NCBI RefSeq assembly: GCF_900128905.1
Contig: NZ_FQTV01000005.1
Location: forward strand, 1 to 64,000
DNA length: 64,000 nucleotides
Origin: Bacteroides luti
GTDB lineage: Bacteria > Bacteroidota > Bacteroidia > Bacteroidales > Bacteroidaceae
Direction: 5' to 3'
The notes under the pieces are model-generated. The model was given only the letters and a program-made list of their open reading frames with translations. It was not told the DNA's origin and ran no database searches. Shown in pieces: positions 47,403 through 55,961 of the stretch (position 1 is its first letter; the number at the start of each line of letters is the position of its first letter). Position numbers and translations under genes: made by a program.

Positions 47403-48437
47403 ATGGAAACAACCGATTTAGGCAAATGGCATAAACTTTCGGCTTATCAGGAAAAAGTTGACGGAAATAGCGTTCGCTGCCATATCTGTCCTCATAATTG
47501 CATAATTAATGAAGGGAAAGTGGGTATTTGTAAAACAAGAGTGAACAAGGAAGGTATTTTATACTCTATTGCCTATGGAAATCCATGTTCTATAAGTATT
47601 GACCCTATAGAAAAGAAACCTCTATTTCATTTCTTCCCGGGAGAAAAAATATTCTCGCTTGCAACAGCCGGATGCAACTTCCGCTGTCTCAATTGCCAAA
47701 ATTGGGAAATCTCACAATCATCTCCACTCGAGTTGAACCATTATGACTTGATGCCAGAGGATGTAGTAAAACGTGCCATAGCTCACGGCACAAACTTAAT
47801 CGCCTTTACTTATACCGAGCCAACAGTCTTTTACGAATATGTATACGATACTGCTCAAATAGCACATGAAGAGGGATTAAAAACAGTTTTTATCTCAAAC
47901 GGATTCATCAATCAGCAACCACTAATTGATCTTAGTCCATTTCTTGATGCAGCAAATATTGACCTGAAATGTTTCGATGATGATATTTATCGGAAACTGG
48001 ATGGAGGTAGACTTCAACCGGTACTCGACACCCTGAAAACACTGAAAGAAAGAAAGGTATGGCTGGAAATTACCAATCTTCTTGTACCTACTTACACAGA
48101 CAACAATAAGATGATTGAAGAAATGTGTAAATGGCTGGTCGATAACGGATTTTCTAACACACCACTTCATTTCAGCCGGTTCTTCCCCAATTACAAATTA
48201 ATGGATTTACCGCCAACACCAGAAAAGTCACTTATACAGGCTAAAGAAATTGCAGAAAAAGCAGGAATAAAGTATGTATATATAGGAAATATCCCAAGTG
48301 TTCATGAAGAAAACACCTACTGTCCACAATGCAAGCGTATGATACTGGAACGAATCAGTTATACAATAATAAAAAACAATATTGATAATGGGAAATGCGA
48401 GTTCTGCAAAACACCCATTGCCGGAGTCTGGAAATAA
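47403..48437 (+). CDS. amrS: AmmeMemoRadiSam radical SAM enzyme AmrS
   Basis: A 344-aa radical SAM protein. CHICPHNCIINEGKVGIC (cysteines near the N-terminus), the radical-SAM cluster TAGCNFRCLNCQNW and a C-terminal CPQC...CEFC segment are all present. AmrS belongs to the AmmeMemoRadiSam system with AmrA (AMMECR1) and AmrB (Memo); the chemical product is unresolved. Its partners lie convergently on the other side of a terminator as one fused gene. No clear -7 box was found. Confidence 0.9.
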   Translation: METTDLGKWHKLSAYQEKVDGNSVRCHICPHNCIINEGKVGICKTRVNKEGILYSIAYGNPCSISIDPIEKKPLFHFFPGEKIFSLATAGCNFRCLNCQNWEISQSSPLELNHYDLMPEDVVKRAIAHGTNLIAFTYTEPTVFYEYVYDTAQIAHEEGLKTVFISNGFINQQPLIDLSPFLDAANIDLKCFDDDIYRKLDGGRLQPVLDTLKTLKERKVWLEITNLLVPTYTDNNKMIEEMCKWLVDNGFSNTPLHFSRFFPNYKLMDLPPTPEKSLIQAKEIAEKAGIKYVYIGNIPSVHEENTYCPQCKRMILERISYTIIKNNIDNGKCEFCKTPIAGVWK

Positions 48438-48444
48438 AAATAAG

Positions 48445-48478
48445 AATGGGGTTATCCAATAGCAGGAATAACCCCATT
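48445..48478. terminator. Terminator between amrS and amrBA
   Basis: Perfect 11-bp arms (48445-48455 with 48468-48478) around a 12-base loop, between convergent genes. Confidence 0.8.
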
Positions 48479-48568
48479 TTATCTGTATCCTTCTAGTCTA
48501 CACTTTAAATAGTTCTCAATCATCAATTCTCAGAAACCTGATGTAACTTTTGGCAGGCTATTTCCTTT

Positions 48569-50023
48569 TTAATTTGAATTATCTTTTTCACTGAATATTG
48601 TTGCCGTGAAAATATAAATATCTGCATCTTTCCATCCCTCCCAGCCTATACCAGCTTTATCACGGGCACAGTGCCCAAGAAAAGTCTCCTTATCCCAACC
48701 GGTTTCAGTAGCTACCTGTGGAAGAAAAACCCCACTGCAATATCCTTGTGATATATAAATGCCATGCACACCCATTTCTATTTCGGATATATCCTGAATC
48801 TTCTTCATTGGCGACAATACAGAGATTTCAATATCAACATCATCCAACTCATCTTCAGTAAGCGGAGAAAAACGTGAATCATTTATTGCTGCCCATATTG
48901 CCTTATCATGCACAACCTTTAGCAATGGTTTATCGCCTACCATTTGTCCGATACATCCACGCAAAGAACCATCCTTTCTATGAAGGGAAACAAAAGCTCC
49001 ACATTTGGTTTTGAGAGCAGGAGAACAGTTATTAATATCCAAAGCAGGTTTCTCTGAATCCCAGAATAAATTTTCTATAGCTCGCCTCGCCTCTTTCAAC
49101 AATTGTTGCTTTTCTTCTCCGGAAAGAGAAAATTCTTCCTTTTTCGAGTCCTCTTTTTCTGTCAGGGCAATAGCCCAATAACCAACCACCCTATCGTGTT
49201 CACCATAAAGTTCGGCATCACCCGAGTTACTATATTTCACTCCATTATAATGAAACGATTCATTACCTTCTGTCATATAAAGCAATGTCAGCACAGAAGT
49301 CCAGCCACAGAGACTGGTTGCCAAACGAGGAATATGTTTGCCCGCATTCTCAGACAATACAGTAATCAAATGCTTCGGGTCATTGCACAGAATGGCCTTT
49401 TCGGTATCGAGGTCTACAGACTTTGCATTGTCATAATCCGGATAATGAGAAAAATCAGAGCTGATTACAAATAAATTATCTTTAGTAAGATAAGGTTTCA
49501 AGACCGATGCAATATGTCTGCAAGTCTTATGGTCTGCCGTTCCCAGAACAATAGGCACAATCTTATATTTTCCATTCAATACATAATGAAGAAAAGGAAG
49601 TTGTACCTCTATGCTATGTTCATTTGAATGAGGCAACGGATCGTCAGTAAAAAGTTCGGGATTACTCTTCACAAGCATCTTCCCAAATACGGTATCCACT
49701 TCTTCCTTTCCATAAGGCATCAGGAAGTCACCATCACAAAAGATTGACGCACCTTCAAAGTGAACCTGATGCGACGAAGCGATAAGGAAAACACGTTTAT
49801 AATCAACGTCCTTATCAATCTGATTAAAGGCAGAGGCAGCAATTGTTCCGGAAAAAACATATCCGGCATGAGGAGTAATAATGGCACGAACATGCTCATA
49901 CATTTTAGGAGCAGCCGCTGCAAAATGCTTAGTGAGCTCTTTTTGCAATGAATCAGGATTAGCCGGATAAAATTGTCCGGCTACTGCAGGATACCGATCG
50001 GAAGTTGGATGCTTGTCACTCAT
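48569..50023 (-). CDS. AmmeMemoRadiSam AmrB-AmrA fusion protein
   Basis: A 484-aa protein in two parts. The N-terminal Memo/AmrB domain (about 1-270) has TPHAGYVFSG, SSHQVHFEGAS, PHSNEHSIEVQLPFLH and SSDFSHYPDY, the metal-binding residues of the class III extradiol dioxygenase-like fold. The C-terminal AMMECR1/AmrA domain (about 300-475) has LRGCIGQM and GVFLPQVATETGWD. With the convergent amrS all three parts of the system are in 2.6 kb. Fusing amrB and amrA suggests that they act as one complex with AmrS. Confidence 0.9.
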   Translation of the reverse strand: MSDKHPTSDRYPAVAGQFYPANPDSLQKELTKHFAAAAPKMYEHVRAIITPHAGYVFSGTIAASAFNQIDKDVDYKRVFLIASSHQVHFEGASIFCDGDFLMPYGKEEVDTVFGKMLVKSNPELFTDDPLPHSNEHSIEVQLPFLHYVLNGKYKIVPIVLGTADHKTCRHIASVLKPYLTKDNLFVISSDFSHYPDYDNAKSVDLDTEKAILCNDPKHLITVLSENAGKHIPRLATSLCGWTSVLTLLYMTEGNESFHYNGVKYSNSGDAELYGEHDRVVGYWAIALTEKEDSKKEEFSLSGEEKQQLLKEARRAIENLFWDSEKPALDINNCSPALKTKCGAFVSLHRKDGSLRGCIGQMVGDKPLLKVVHDKAIWAAINDSRFSPLTEDELDDVDIEISVLSPMKKIQDISEIEMGVHGIYISQGYCSGVFLPQVATETGWDKETFLGHCARDKAGIGWEGWKDADIYIFTATIFSEKDNSN

Positions 50024-50146
50024 AATCTATAGAATTAAATGCTTAAATTAAAAGACATTTACCTATATACATTAACAAATAAACCTCCGGTAAGTTTTAG
50101 AAACCTTTTACAATAAGAAAGCAGATTCGGGGAAATTATTTCTCGC

Positions 50147-50677
50147 CTACTTTACATCAGTATAGGATGATCTGAACCTCACAAACCCTTCCCTTACGGA
50201 ATCCAGACCAAACTCTTCGGAATTGATTTTATCTAAAGGAAGAAAAAAAGAATCGGCTACGTCATCCTTTGCACCAAATGAAGAGCTATCCTTTACCTCA
50301 CAAAGGAAAAACATATCCAGTGTATGTACAGGGAAACCGGAATAAATATAAATATTGGGAAGGGTAAACAAGTAAGTTGCTTTATCTACCTTCAAATTAG
50401 TCTCTTCCAAAACCTCCCTTGTAACACCTTCTTCAGCAGTTTCGTGCATATCAATAAATCCTCCGGGTAAATCAAGTGTTCCTTTCTTTGGTTCTTTTGC
50501 CCGACGACATACCAACAACTCATTCTTTTCATTCAGTATAAAAGCAACAGTGGCAGAAGATGGATTGAAATAATAGACAAAACCACACTGACGGCAAACC
50601 TTGGACTTCTCATTGTTCTCTTCAAAGTGGGAAGAACCGCATTTAGGACAAAAGCCAAACTGAGATAATGGATGCAT
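50147..50677 (-). CDS. NUDIX hydrolase with N-terminal zinc ribbon
   Basis: A 176-aa protein. The N-terminus has a four-cysteine zinc ribbon (CPKC...CRQC, about residues 10-31), then a NUDIX box in GGFIDMHETAEEGVTREVLEE (GX5EX7REUXEEXGU pattern). NUDIX enzymes hydrolyse nucleoside-diphosphate-linked compounds such as NADH or nucleotide sugars. The ribbon plus NUDIX layout resembles NudC-type NADH pyrophosphatases, but the substrate is not certain. The frame is open 12 codons further up, into the tRNA terminator, so ATG 50677 is used. Confidence 0.85.
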   Translation of the reverse strand: MHPLSQFGFCPKCGSSHFEENNEKSKVCRQCGFVYYFNPSSATVAFILNEKNELLVCRRAKEPKKGTLDLPGGFIDMHETAEEGVTREVLEETNLKVDKATYLFTLPNIYIYSGFPVHTLDMFFLCEVKDSSSFGAKDDVADSFFLPLDKINSEEFGLDSVREGFVRFRSSYTDVK

Positions 50678-50700
50678 AGGGATAGATTTAGTTATAAAAA

Positions 50701-50731
50701 CAAAAAAGCCCACATTAAAAATGCAGGCTTT
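50701..50731 (-). terminator. Terminator of the tandem tRNA-Asn unit
   Basis: Arms 50705-50716 and 50720-50731 with two internal mismatches, followed by a run of six Ts and then GTTTTT on the minus strand. Confidence 0.75.
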
Positions 50732-50734
50732 GTG

Positions 50735-50808
50735 CTCTTCGAGTAGGACTTGAACCTACGACCCTCTGATTAACAGTCAGATGCTCTAACCGACTGAGCT
50801 ATCGAAGA
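50735..50808 (-). tRNA. tRNA-Asn (anticodon GTT), copy A
   Basis: A 74-base cloverleaf: acceptor TCTTCGA with TCGAAGA plus discriminator G, D stem GCTC/GAGC, anticodon loop CTGTTAA, T loop TTCAAGT. CCA not encoded. Identical to copy B; 25 bases separate them. Confidence 0.95.
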
Positions 50809-50833
50809 ATTTGCATTCTGAAAAATTAAGTGG

Positions 50834-50907
50834 CTCTTCGAGTAGGACTTGAACCTACGACCCTCTGATTAACAGTCAGATGCTCTAACCGACTGAGCTA
50901 TCGAAGA
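50834..50907 (-). tRNA. tRNA-Asn (anticodon GTT), copy B
   Basis: The promoter-proximal copy, same sequence as copy A, with a 99-bp repeat period. Its upstream minus-strand promoter is at 50933-50963. Confidence 0.95.
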
Positions 50908-50932
50908 ATGTTTCTTTTTCTAAAATGCGATG

Positions 50933-50963
50933 CAAAAGTAATAGGAATTATTGAAATATGCAA
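50933..50963 (-). promoter_or_regulatory. Promoter of the tRNA-Asn pair
   Basis: -7 TACTTTTG (50933-50940), a 20-bp spacer and TTG at 50961-50963 on the minus strand. It lies directly beside the -7 box of the next gene on the other strand. Confidence 0.6.
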
Positions 50964-50971
50964 TATCTTTG
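50964..50971 (+). promoter_or_regulatory. -7 box of the PfkB kinase gene
   Basis: TATCTTTG 16 bases before the ATG at 50988, adjacent to the divergent tRNA promoter. Confidence 0.6.
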
Positions 50972-50987
50972 CAGAAAAAATTTTCAA

Positions 50988-51974
50988 ATGGATAAAATAA
51001 TTGGTTTAGGCAATGCCCTTGTAGACGTTCTTGCGACATTAAAAGACGACAGTATACTTCACGAAATGGGATTACCCAAAGGAAGCATGCAATTGATTGA
51101 TGAGACTAAGCTTCAGCAAATTAACGATAGATTTTCTCAGATGAAGACCCATCTGGCAACTGGTGGATCGGCCGGAAATGCAATCTTAGGATTGGCAAGT
51201 CTTGGTGCCGGAACAGGTTTTATTGGAAAAGTAGGAAATGATAAATTTGGCGATTTTTATCGCGAAAATCTTCTAAAAAATAATATTGAGGAGAAATTAC
51301 TGACCGGAGATATGCCTTCTGGAGTAGCTTCAACTTTTATTTCGCCTGATGGAGAAAGAACTTTTGGTACATATCTGGGAGCTGCCGCATCATTGAAAGC
51401 AGAAGATTTAACTATTGATCTTTTCAAAGGATATTCTTACCTGTTTATTGAAGGGTATCTGGTACAGGATCATGAAATGATTCTTCATGCTATTAAACTG
51501 GCTAAAGAGGCCGGATTACAAATCTGCCTGGACCTTGCCAGCTACAATGTGGTAGAGAACGACCTTGAATTCTTTACTTTATTGATCGATGAATATGTAG
51601 ATATCGTATTTGCCAACGAAGAAGAGGCTAAATCTTTCACAGGAAAAGAACCTGAAGAAGCTCTGGATATCATTGCTAAAAAATGCAGCATTGCAATTGT
51701 AAAAATCGGGGCAAAAGGATCGTATATCAAGAAAGGAACCGAGGAAGTTCACGCAAAAGCTATTCAGGTAAATAATGTAGTAGATACAACAGGCGCAGGA
51801 GATTTCTTTGCTGCCGGATTCCTTTACGGACTTACCTGCGGATATGGACTTGAAAAGTGCGCCAACATTGGCTCTGTTTTATCTGGAAACGTTATTCAGG
51901 TAGTAGGAACAAACCTTCCAAAACAACAATGGGATGAAATAAAGTTAAATATTAACACAATTATTTCGCAGTAA
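50988..51974 (+). CDS. PfkB-family carbohydrate/adenosine kinase
   Basis: A 328-aa ribokinase-like enzyme. The N-terminal MDKIIGLGNALVD strand, the GGSAGNAILGLASLG sugar-binding loop and the catalytic NVVDTTGAGDFFAAGF (Asp base plus anion hole) are seen. It resembles the Bacteroidota proteins annotated as adenosine kinase; transfer of phosphate from ATP to adenosine or a related sugar nucleoside is the likely reaction. That would recycle the adenosine made by ahcY. ATG 50988 follows the -7 box; the upstream frame would start before the promoter. Confidence 0.8.
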   Translation: MDKIIGLGNALVDVLATLKDDSILHEMGLPKGSMQLIDETKLQQINDRFSQMKTHLATGGSAGNAILGLASLGAGTGFIGKVGNDKFGDFYRENLLKNNIEEKLLTGDMPSGVASTFISPDGERTFGTYLGAAASLKAEDLTIDLFKGYSYLFIEGYLVQDHEMILHAIKLAKEAGLQICLDLASYNVVENDLEFFTLLIDEYVDIVFANEEEAKSFTGKEPEEALDIIAKKCSIAIVKIGAKGSYIKKGTEEVHAKAIQVNNVVDTTGAGDFFAAGFLYGLTCGYGLEKCANIGSVLSGNVIQVVGTNLPKQQWDEIKLNINTIISQ

Positions 51975-52017
51975 TGAGTTAATCATTTACTTTTATCCAG
52001 AATTCAAAAACAGCAGT

Positions 52018-53715
52018 ATGAAAAATTTCCTTCTTAAAAAGATCGCCATCCTGGCCGGAATCGTTGTGCTGGGACTTACATTTTCAAGCTTTAAAGATGA
52101 TGATAAGAACTTTCAGGTAACTAAAAACCTGGATGTATTCAATTCTATTTTTAAGGAGTTGGACATGTTTTATGTAGATACTATCAAACCGGACAAAAGT
52201 ATTCGTACCGGAATAGATGCCATGCTTGAAGCATTAGACCCCTACACGGAATATTACGCAGAAGAGGATATGGGTGATCTTAATCTGATGATTAAAGGAA
52301 GTTACGGCGGTATTGGTTCAGTTATCTCTTACTATAAAGGAAGAGTAGTTATTGATGAGCCTTATGAAAACATGCCTGCTGCTAAATTGGGACTGAAACC
52401 AGGAGATGTTCTTCTGGAGATTGACGGAAAAGACTTGAAAGGTAAATCTGTAGCTCAGGTCAGTGAGTTATTAAAAGGACAGATTGGTACTACTTTTATT
52501 CTTAAAGTAGAGCGCCAAGGGGTAAAGAAACCATTGGAATTTAAGCTGACTCGTGAGTCAATCCAGATTCCCGCAGTGCCATATTATAACGTTGAAGCAA
52601 ATAATACAGGATATATTCAGTTAAGCTCTTTCACCGGAAAGCCTGCAAAAGAATTTAAGGATGCTTTTCTTGCATTGAAAAAGAGAGGAATTACTTCACT
52701 GATTATCGACCTTCGCAACAATGGTGGTGGATTATTGGATGAAGCTGTTGAAATAGCTAATATGTTCCTTCCAAAAGGAAAAGAAATTGTTTATACCCGT
52801 GGAAAAATGAAGCAATGGGATAGAAGTTATAAAACAACTCACGATCCTATTGATCCAAACATCCCTATCACCGTTTTAGTTAACAACGGATCGGCTTCGG
52901 CATCCGAAATTCTGGCCGGTGCATTCCAGGACCTGGATCGTGCTGTAATAATTGGAACAAGAACATTTGGAAAGGGACTAGTACAAACCACTAGAAATCT
53001 ACCTTACGGCGGTAGTCTGAAACTTACTACAGCAAAATATTATATTCCTAGCGGACGCTGTGTTCAGGCTATCGATTACAAACATCGCAATGAAGACGGT
53101 AGCGTGGGTCGCGTTCCCGACAGTCTAACCACTGTATTCCATACAGCTGCAGGCAGAGAAGTTCGTGACGGTGGAGGTATTACTCCGGATATGGAGATTA
53201 AAGCTGAAAAAACTCCAAATATTCTTTATTACCTGATAATAGACAAGAAGATTTTTGAGTACGCCAACGACTATTGCGTAAAGCACCCAACCATTCCTTC
53301 TGCACAAGAGTTTGCATTAACAGACGATGATTATAAAGCTTTCAAGGAAATGGTGAGCAAATCAGATTTTAAATACGACCGCCAAAGCGACAAGGTACTT
53401 AAAAACCTGAAAGAGGTTGCCGAATTCGAAGGATATATGGACGATGCTTCGGAAGAGTTCAAAGCCTTGGAAAAGAAGTTAAGTCATAACCTTGACCGCG
53501 ACCTGGATCATTTTTCAAAAGACATTAAATCGCTTATTTCAGCAGAGATTGTTAAGCGCTACTATTATCAGAAAGGCGCTATTACTCAGCAACTAAAGAA
53601 TGACGATGAACTGGTAAAAGCTATTGATTTACTTAATAATCCAGAAAAATATAACGGTTTATTAAGTCCTGCAAAAGGAAAGCAAGAACAAAAAACTACG
53701 GCTGAAGTAAAATAA
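52018..53715 (+). CDS. S41-family C-terminal processing protease (CtpA-like) with PDZ domain
   Basis: A 565-aa protein with an N-terminal membrane segment (about 5-26). A PDZ domain (about 85-175) includes GSYGGIGSVI and AAKLGLKPGDVLLEI. The S41 peptidase core has the catalytic serine in NNGSASASEILAGAF and the lysine in TRTFGKGLVQT. Tail-specific proteases degrade or process envelope proteins. It follows the kinase gene by 43 bases and may be co-transcribed; a hairpin terminator follows. Confidence 0.9.
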   Translation: MKNFLLKKIAILAGIVVLGLTFSSFKDDDKNFQVTKNLDVFNSIFKELDMFYVDTIKPDKSIRTGIDAMLEALDPYTEYYAEEDMGDLNLMIKGSYGGIGSVISYYKGRVVIDEPYENMPAAKLGLKPGDVLLEIDGKDLKGKSVAQVSELLKGQIGTTFILKVERQGVKKPLEFKLTRESIQIPAVPYYNVEANNTGYIQLSSFTGKPAKEFKDAFLALKKRGITSLIIDLRNNGGGLLDEAVEIANMFLPKGKEIVYTRGKMKQWDRSYKTTHDPIDPNIPITVLVNNGSASASEILAGAFQDLDRAVIIGTRTFGKGLVQTTRNLPYGGSLKLTTAKYYIPSGRCVQAIDYKHRNEDGSVGRVPDSLTTVFHTAAGREVRDGGGITPDMEIKAEKTPNILYYLIIDKKIFEYANDYCVKHPTIPSAQEFALTDDDYKAFKEMVSKSDFKYDRQSDKVLKNLKEVAEFEGYMDDASEEFKALEKKLSHNLDRDLDHFSKDIKSLISAEIVKRYYYQKGAITQQLKNDDELVKAIDLLNNPEKYNGLLSPAKGKQEQKTTAEVK

Positions 53716-53783
53716 AGCTCTAGATATATTAAGATTGTATTAACCGGAAACTAATCATTTTATAAGGTTAAGTCAATCCAAAC

Positions 53784-53841
53784 ATGTACAAGATTGGAAT
53801 CAAACATGTACAAGATCACTACTCGATCTTGTACATGTTTG
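53784..53841. repeat. TGTACA array near the S41 gene end
   Basis: Three ACATGTACAAGAT-type cores with GTAC at 53786, 53808 and 53831 (spacings 22 and 23). The first two are in one orientation and the third inverted. The last two form the terminator described at 53801-53841. Related to the array at 28949-29024. Confidence 0.75.
53801..53841 (+). terminator. S41 protease terminator
   Basis: A perfect 17-bp stem (53801-53817 with 53825-53841), a seven-base loop and a following TTTTAT tract. Confidence 0.8.
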
Positions 53842-53998
53842 TTTTATACCCTCCTTTAGAAATTACTAATCTCCCTTTTGGTATTAATAGTTCCCTGAGT
53901 AATATACTGTAATTCATATTGCATTTATTCTATTATCATCAGCGAATCATTTTACCACCAAACAAACATACTTGATTATCAATAAGATATACTTTCCA

Positions 53999-54136
53999 GG
54001 GTGGACAGGGTGGAGAGAAATCGTTCTTTTTTCGTTCTGAGAAATCCACTTTCAATAATTCCGCAAATTGCGGAATTATTGAAATTCATTTTCTGGAAGC
54101 CGAAAAAACTCATTTTTACTCCACCCTCTCCACCCC
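53999..54136. repeat. Palindromic intergenic element, copy 2
   Basis: 138 bp. Ends GGGTGGACAGGGTGGAG and CTCCACCCTCTCCACCC. The core is a perfect 14-bp-arm palindrome (54053-54066 with 54068-54081) centred on GCAAATTGC. Same layout as copies 1 and 3. Confidence 0.85.
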
Positions 54137-54200
54137 TTTTGCAGCTTATTCTGCTAGCCAATTTTATAATCATTTGATTTCTAGAAATATAATTTTTAGT

Positions 54201-54339
54201 AGGTGGCACAGGTGGCAGCAAAATAATACTTTTTCCGATTCTGAAAAATAAATTTTGTAAATTCTGCAATTTGCAGAATTTACAAAATTTTATTTCTGGG
54301 AAACCAAAAAGGTCTTTTTTCCTGCCACCTGTGCCACCT
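54201..54339. repeat. Palindromic intergenic element, copy 3
   Basis: 139 bp. Perfect ends AGGTGGCACAGGTGGCAG and CTGCCACCTGTGCCACCT, and a perfect 20-bp-arm core palindrome (54250-54269 with 54271-54290) centred on one T. It is the best-formed of the three copies and lies 64 bases after copy 2. Confidence 0.85.
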
Positions 54340-54672
54340 GATGCTTTTATTCTAGTTGCTATTATTTCTATATTTACAAACAATTAATTATTGATATTTA
54401 TGCATTAATATAATGTGTATTGAATTGATATTATCCTATTATATAAAACAAACAAGATTAAAAATATTATATTATTCTGTCTTATTTTTGACTTTAAAAA
54501 TTAAAATGTCCAATATACAACTTTCATATATACAGTATAATAACTATTAATACATTATATATCAGTAAATTAATATAATTATAAAATGTCCAACACTTTT
54601 TATTGTTATATAAATTATTTTGTTTTAATTTGCGTTTGTAAATCCAGAATTAATACTAAAACATAAATTTAC
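54340..54672. other. AT-rich intergenic region before the RHS locus
   Basis: No gene is seen. Contains two direct copies of AAAATGTCCAA (54503-54513 and 54593-54603), 90 bp apart, and a TTAATTTG box at 54625-54632 that is one mismatch from TAnnTTTG. Possibly the regulatory region of the following surface-protein locus. Confidence 0.4.
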
Positions 54673-54795
54673 ATGAAAGCACTACCTATTAAATTATTTT
54701 TATGCTATTCTCCTATTCTTATTATTACTGTCGTGCAGCTCTTGCTTAAAAAAGGAATACAATGTAATATTATAACATTAATTCAGGAAAAATGA
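54673..54795 (+). pseudogene. Small frameshifted lipoprotein-like remnant
   Basis: An open frame of 40 codons starts at ATG 54673 and ends in a TGA that overlaps the ATG of the next gene. Its own product is unremarkable. The +1 frame reads KHYLLNYFYAILLFLLLL followed by SCSSCLKKEYN, a textbook lipoprotein signal with an LSC lipobox, but it has no ATG and stops early. One base gained or lost near the start would restore it. Best read as a decayed lipoprotein gene, or alternatively as a leader ORF coupled to the next gene. Confidence 0.45.
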
Positions 54796-55961
54796 AAATT
54801 AAATCACTTTTGTCATTCGGACTTTTATTCTTAGCCAAGATGTCGTCATTGACTGCTCAGGATGTATTAAATAAGGAATATAATATGTTCCGTGGTGAAG
54901 ATGTAATAACCAAACAACAGGTTAAGTATAAACACCCCGGTAGAGCAGGGGCAAATGTACTTTGGGATTTTAGCAAGCAGGAAGCAATTAATAAAAAATA
55001 CAAGTTATCTTATATTCAATCTGAAACAGATTCAGTTGTGACAGGTTGTGAACACAATACCCTTTATCACTATTTGCTAAGAAATGATTCACTCTATTCC
55101 TTAGGTTACGAAAACCCTACAACAATAATAAATAATCAGAAGCCGGAATTGCTTCTGACTTTTCCTTTCTCTTATCAGAAAAGAATTGAAGGTTATTTTT
55201 ATGGCACAGGAAATTATTGTCGCCGTCTTGACCTAACCTCACAAGGAAAAACAGTCACCTGGGGAGATGCTTATGGTATGATTATCCTTCCTAATGGAGA
55301 TACATTGCAACATGTATTACGGGTACGCTCGCTGAAAAAGATAGCAGAAAAGATGATACCTTTCGTTCAGAAGGATTCAATTATTCAACCGGTTGTAAAT
55401 ATTGATAGTATAAATTATCATCTAAACAATGACAGCGTGTATATGCAGGTTGAGACATACAGATGGTACGCCGACGGATATCGTTATCCCGTTTTTGAAA
55501 CAGTTGAAAGCATTACATTTAAAAATCAGACACCTTTTAAACACTTCAATACAGCTTTCTTTTATTCCCCTGATAAACACAGCTATCTGAATGATGACCC
55601 GGACAATTTGGCTAAACTGGATGAAATAGAGAAAGAGAATAAAAAGAGCAAGAACTCTTCTGGAGGAAGCAATAGCAATTCTTCTGGGAATAATCCCAAT
55701 AAAGAACTAATCAGTTACAATATTCACATAGATAAAGAAAGTAATCGCATTTCTATTGAATATGATCTTACTCAACAAGCTGATGTAACAATATCCTTGT
55801 ACGATATGCAAGGGAGGCTGTTGGTGAATTATCCTAAAACGAATCATCCGGAAGGATTTTATCAGGAAGCTATAGCTTTGGACGGCTTTCAACTGGGTGA
55901 ATACTTACTTCGGATTGTTGTGAATGATAAAGTTTATGGAGAAAAAATTGCGAAAGAATAA
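54792..55961 (+). CDS. Exported protein with type IX-like C-terminal sorting domain
   Basis: A 389-aa protein with a signal peptide (MKIKSLLSFGLLFLAKMSSLTAQ) and a body of unknown fold. A Ser/Asn-rich linker (about residues 283-303, containing SSGGSNSNSSGNN) precedes a C-terminal domain with the VTISLYDMQGRLLVNYP, GFQLGEYLLRI and KVYGEKI pattern of type IX secretion sorting domains. Whether a type IX machine exists in this organism cannot be seen here. First complete gene of the RHS locus; a frameshifted copy of its tail lies at 59135-59308. Confidence 0.7.
   Translation: MKIKSLLSFGLLFLAKMSSLTAQDVLNKEYNMFRGEDVITKQQVKYKHPGRAGANVLWDFSKQEAINKKYKLSYIQSETDSVVTGCEHNTLYHYLLRNDSLYSLGYENPTTIINNQKPELLLTFPFSYQKRIEGYFYGTGNYCRRLDLTSQGKTVTWGDAYGMIILPNGDTLQHVLRVRSLKKIAEKMIPFVQKDSIIQPVVNIDSINYHLNNDSVYMQVETYRWYADGYRYPVFETVESITFKNQTPFKHFNTAFFYSPDKHSYLNDDPDNLAKLDEIEKENKKSKNSSGGSNSNSSGNNPNKELISYNIHIDKESNRISIEYDLTQQADVTISLYDMQGRLLVNYPKTNHPEGFYQEAIALDGFQLGEYLLRIVVNDKVYGEKIAKE

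Noticed and set aside
53979..54383. A 134-codon open frame on the minus strand through the repeat region
   Set aside because: It runs straight through both palindromic elements and encodes a mirrored low-complexity product; the palindromes explain why it stays open.
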